From CAZRXG01 sp964603985 (GTDB lineage Bacteria > Chloroflexota > Anaerolineae > Aggregatilineales > UBA3940), in NCBI GenBank assembly GCA_964603985.1, contig CAZRXG010000020.1:9700-73699 (forward strand): DNA of 64,000 nucleotides, given 5' to 3'. Position numbers and translations under genes: made by a program. Within the stretch, counting starts at the first letter, position 1; every line of letters begins with the position of its first letter. Below, piece by piece: positions 61,819 to 64,000 of this stretch. Under the pieces are notes generated by a model, which ran no database searches, was not told where the DNA came from, and saw only the letters and a list, made by a program, of their open reading frames with translations.

Positions 61819-62568
61819 TCAGTGTACTTCCCAAACAGGCTCCCCACTCAGCACTCGCCTGATCTGGTTGGGGAAGCGATCGGGATCGAGCGGCTTGCCC
61901 AGGAAGCCATCAAAGCCCGATTTCTGGGCGCGTTTCATCTGCTCCACGCTGGCTTCGGCAGTCACCGCCACGACCAGGGTATCCTTCAGGCGCGGGTTGG
62001 CGCGCAGCTTTTCCAGGGCCTGGAAGCCGTCTTCGTAGGGCAGGCGGATATCCATCAGGATCAAGTCGATGCGCGGCAGCGTGTCGGCGAACTCGACGAC
62101 CTGCCAGCCGGAGGTCTTCCATTCACAGCGCTGCACGCCCATGTAGGCCAGCATGCGGGCTATCAGCACGAAGTTCGGCACATTGTCTTCGACCACGAGC
62201 ACGTGCGCCTGCGTTGGTTCGATGGGTGCCCGGGGTTTGTTGTCGGATTTTTTTTGCTCGTCGCTCTTCACTATCGGCTTATCGCTCTTCACTGCTTGCT
62301 CGCCGCTCTTCGCTGCTTGCTCACCGCTCTTCGCTGCTTGCTCGCCGCTCTTCGCTACTTGCGCGTCGCTCTTCGCTGCTTGCGCGTCGCTCTTCGCTGC
62401 TTGCGCGTCGCTCTTCGCTGCTTGCGCGTCGCTCTTCGCTGCTTGCTCGCCGCTCTTCACAGCTTGCTCGCCGCTCTTCGCTGCTTGCTCGCCGCTCTTC
62501 ACAGTTTGCTCGCCGCTTTTCGCTGTTTGTTCGCCGCTCTTCGCTGTCCGCTCGTCTTCTTGTGTCAT
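61819..62568 (-). CDS. Receiver-domain protein with a 14-unit heptapeptide repeat
   Basis: Residues 8-105 of this 249-residue protein are fourteen consecutive 7-residue units of the type AAKSGEQ or AAKSDAQ (the last two degenerate). A single receiver domain follows (about 118-240) with VVEDN, phospho-acceptor Asp173 in LILMDIRLPYEDG, VTAE and GKP near the C-terminus. No DNA-binding or enzyme domain. The repeat is hydrophilic, helix-prone and probably an extended spacer or interaction arm. It lies 19 nt after the other receiver gene and upstream of the GAF array. Confidence 0.9.
   Translation of the reverse strand: MTQEDERTAKSGEQTAKSGEQTVKSGEQAAKSGEQAVKSGEQAAKSDAQAAKSDAQAAKSDAQAAKSDAQVAKSGEQAAKSGEQAAKSGEQAVKSDKPIVKSDEQKKSDNKPRAPIEPTQAHVLVVEDNVPNFVLIARMLAYMGVQRCEWKTSGWQVVEFADTLPRIDLILMDIRLPYEDGFQALEKLRANPRLKDTLVVAVTAEASVEQMKRAQKSGFDGFLGKPLDPDRFPNQIRRVLSGEPVWEVH
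62254..62547 (-). repeat. 21-bp tandem repeat, 14 units
   Basis: The DNA encoding the heptapeptide array repeats every 21 bp (plus strand unit like CTTCGCTGCTTGCGCGTCGC), with near-identical central copies and more diverged ends. It is in frame and likely to change copy number by slippage. It is not a CRISPR array: there are no spacers. Confidence 0.92.
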
Positions 62569-62587
62569 AATTGTGACTTGCCCTTGA

Positions 62588-62998
62588 CTAGTTTCTGGCT
62601 ATGCCTTCGCTGTCCGGCTCGGCCAACCGTGGCTTGATATGTTGGGCAACTTGGGCTGGTAGCTGGTCGATATCGACAGGCTTCGGGATGTAGTCATCGC
62701 ATCCCGCCGCCAGGGCCTTTTCGTGGTCGCCTGTCATCACATTAGCCGTCAGTGCGATGATTGGTATCTGACTCATGCCATCCATTTGCCGCAGACGGGT
62801 TGTACACTCATAGCCATCGACATCGGGCAGATTGATATCCATCAAGATCAGGTCTGGCTTGTTGGCCCTAGCCAGTTCTAGCCCAGTCCTACCGTTGTCG
62901 GCCTCAATAACAGTGTAACCCTCAGCCTCCAACACGCGCTTTATCAGGATGCGGTTGTCAAAATTGTCTTCGATGTAGAGAATGCTCCCCTTTGACAT
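62588..62998 (-). CDS. Single-domain response regulator (CheY/DivK-like receiver)
   Basis: This 136-residue protein is one receiver domain: YIEDNFDN acidic pair, phospho-acceptor Asp54 in LILMDINLPDVDGYE, ALTAN (switch Thr) and IPKPVD (Lys). A short C-terminal tail carries no output domain. Similar DivK-type receivers act as phosphate shuttles or allosteric partners of kinases. It is the first gene of the sensory array and 19 nt upstream of the repeat-bearing receiver. Confidence 0.93.
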   Translation of the reverse strand: MSKGSILYIEDNFDNRILIKRVLEAEGYTVIEADNGRTGLELARANKPDLILMDINLPDVDGYECTTRLRQMDGMSQIPIIALTANVMTGDHEKALAAGCDDYIPKPVDIDQLPAQVAQHIKPRLAEPDSEGIARN

Positions 62999-63436
62999 AT
63001 ACTCTCGCTCCCTCCATAGGGGATGGGCTGTTTTTTCTCACTGTCACGTTCACACAGAGTCTAGCACATATGCTTGTGTCGCATGCGTTACGATAGCCTT
63101 ACAGCCCCATCGGGTGAGTTCCACTATTACCCGGCGCGGGTTTCCGCATGGCCGCCTGAAGGTCGCGTCGAGAATGTGGCTCTCAGACAGGCGAACACCC
63201 CAGATTTACATGGTGAAAAGTTAAAGAGTTTTTGGGGTGGATGGTACTGACTTTTCAGAACTCTGGCGACCATACCCATTATACCGCACTGACATCTTGT
63301 GCAAAAGGCGAGCGAGAGCACTCGCGACGGCGTGTGGCTCTCCTGGGCTTTCCGTGAGGTTGACGCTGCCTGCTGTCTGCGGTATTATTCCGCGCATTGT
63401 TGGCCGATAGCGCTCCACCGAGTTGCCGAATCACCC
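62999..63436. other. Divergent intergenic region, no gene seen
   Basis: These 438 nt separate the receiver gene (minus) from the tRNA promoter (plus). I see no convincing coding sequence or RNA gene. A GGAGGGAGC ribosome site for the receiver gene lies at its left edge. Confidence 0.6.
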
Positions 63437-63465
63437 TTGAGCGAAGGTCGTGCGCATGTTATAAT
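63437..63465 (+). promoter_or_regulatory. Promoter of the tRNA-tuf transcript
   Basis: TTGAGC (63437-63442), 17-nt spacer and a perfect TATAAT (63460-63465). Transcription would start near 63472, just before the first tRNA. Confidence 0.75.
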
Positions 63466-63474
63466 TTGCACGAT

Positions 63475-63547
63475 GCCGACGTAGCTCAATCGGCAGAGCA
63501 ACGCTCTTGTAAAGCGTAGGTTATGGGTTCAAGTCCCATCGTCGGCT
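63475..63547 (+). tRNA. tRNA-Thr(TGT)
   Basis: This 73-nt cloverleaf has a GCCGACG/CGTCGGC acceptor stem, anticodon arm ACGCT-CTTGTAA-AGCGT (anticodon TGT) and T-loop TTCAAGT. The discriminator base is T, as expected for threonine tRNA. CCA is not encoded. Confidence 0.95.
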
Positions 63548-63584
63548 CTGAGGTGAGCCTGATCGGCTGTTAACAAATGATCAT

Positions 63585-63667
63585 GGGTCGGTGTCCCGAG
63601 CGGCAAAGGGGGCGGACTGTAAATCCGCTGGCATACGCCTTCGTAGGTTCGAGTCCTACCCGGCCCA
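63585..63667 (+). tRNA. tRNA-Tyr(GTA)
   Basis: This 83-nt tRNA has a long variable arm, an acceptor pair GGGTCGG/CCGGCCC with one G-T pair, anticodon loop CTGTAAA (GTA) and discriminator A. CCA is not encoded. Confidence 0.95.
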
Positions 63668-63693
63668 CCTAAGTTGTTGGCATTTGGTGGTGT

Positions 63694-63765
63694 GGGGATG
63701 TAGCTCAGCGGGAGAGCACCGCCTTTGCAAGGCGGGGGTCGTGGGTTCGAATCCCATCATCTCCA
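63694..63765 (+). tRNA. tRNA-Ala(TGC)
   Basis: This 72-nt tRNA has acceptor GGGGATG/CATCTCC with the G3-T70 pair that marks alanine tRNAs, anticodon loop TTTGCAA (TGC) and discriminator A. CCA is not encoded. Confidence 0.95.
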
Positions 63766-63805
63766 CCTGCTTTTTCCACCTGATAGCTACCAACTTTACA
63801 ACGGT

Positions 63806-63878
<73 letters not shown>

Positions 63879-63945
63879 CCAGGATGTCCGTTCAATTGGC
63901 CCGGCATAGGGCCAGATGCTTGTGAGCGAGGAGGAATGCCCTAGC

Positions 63946-64000
63946 ATGGGAAAAGAAGTATTTGAGCGCACGAAGCCACACGTCAACGTAGGGACGATTG
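63946..64000 (+). CDS. tuf: Elongation factor Tu, N-terminus (3' cut by window)
   Basis: The first 18 codons read MGKEVFERTKPHVNVGTI, the near-universal start of EF-Tu (just before the GHVDHGKT P-loop). GAGGAGGAA lies 10 nt upstream. EF-Tu delivers aminoacyl-tRNA to the ribosome. It is transcribed after the four tRNAs from the same promoter, as in many bacteria. Confidence 0.95.
   Translation, partial: MGKEVFERTKPHVNVGTI

Noticed and set aside
62254..62547. Regular repeats at first sight like a CRISPR array
   Set aside because: Units are 21 bp, contiguous, without spacers, and encode an in-frame heptapeptide.

Overview
The window is a 64 kb stretch of a GC-rich bacterial chromosome (roughly 60-65% G+C by eye). 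The most likely source is a member of the Chloroflexota (Anaerolineae-like). That assignment is an inference from several traits: lipoproteins with Pro/Thr tandem linkers, multi-SH3b exported proteins, many GAF-rich receptors, an frr-uppS-cdsA block and a DUF2723 membrane protein. No rRNA gene is present to confirm it. Short spacings, ATGA/TGATG overlaps and occasional GTG/TTG starts are common.

Layout. 1-2 kb: the end of an ABC-2 permease and a serine beta-lactamase-like hydrolase. 2.1-5.5 kb: a complete succinate dehydrogenase operon (two cytochrome b/anchor subunits, SdhA, SdhB). 5.6-8.5 kb: a small helical protein, tilS, and an SH3b membrane protein, the last two from divergent promoters that look leaderless. 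8.5-12.2 kb: a minus-strand unit of EamA transporter, secreted glycosidase-like lipoprotein, hexapeptide acetyltransferase and an M15-peptidase-like lipoprotein. 12.4-18.7 kb: a disaccharide unit of cellobiose 2-epimerase, GH94 phosphorylase and GH2 beta-mannosidase. 18.9-25 kb: an FNT anion channel, then crotonase, methyltransferase, lipoprotein, PP2C phosphatase and a four-SH3b secreted protein. 25-28.6 kb: frr, uppS, cdsA and class I FBPase. 28.6-37.6 kb: ring-cleaving dioxygenase, OsmC, a RiPP-type radical SAM enzyme beside an IS200/IS605-like relic, Lnt-like and DUF2723 membrane enzymes, YhhN and GNAT. 37.8-42.1 kb: greA-lysS behind a strong promoter and a leader with two hairpins, then DedA and EamA.

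The most unusual part is 42.1-63.0 kb, about 21 kb on the minus strand. Two receiver proteins come first (one with a 14 x 7-residue repeat), then six kinase-less multi-GAF receptors, one 1858-residue hybrid histidine kinase (Cache-HAMP-6xGAF-HisKA-HATPase-REC-REC), and a threonine synthase-like PLP enzyme carrying a C-terminal receiver domain. Five of the receptors share one cytoplasmic cassette (GAF, a Trp-motif linker with a degenerate GAF, and a truncated half-GAF tail) behind different membrane or periplasmic input heads; the sixth is soluble. Several neighbouring genes overlap by 4-11 nt. I read this as one kinase collecting signals from many receptor heads, with phosphate passed to stand-alone receivers and possibly directly to a metabolic enzyme. 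The gene content is seen in the sequence; the circuit is inferred.

The window ends with a promoter, tRNA-Thr(TGT), tRNA-Tyr(GTA), tRNA-Ala(TGC), tRNA-Thr(GGT) and the first codons of tuf. This resembles the classical thrU-tyrU-glyT-thrT-tufB arrangement, with Ala in the Gly position.
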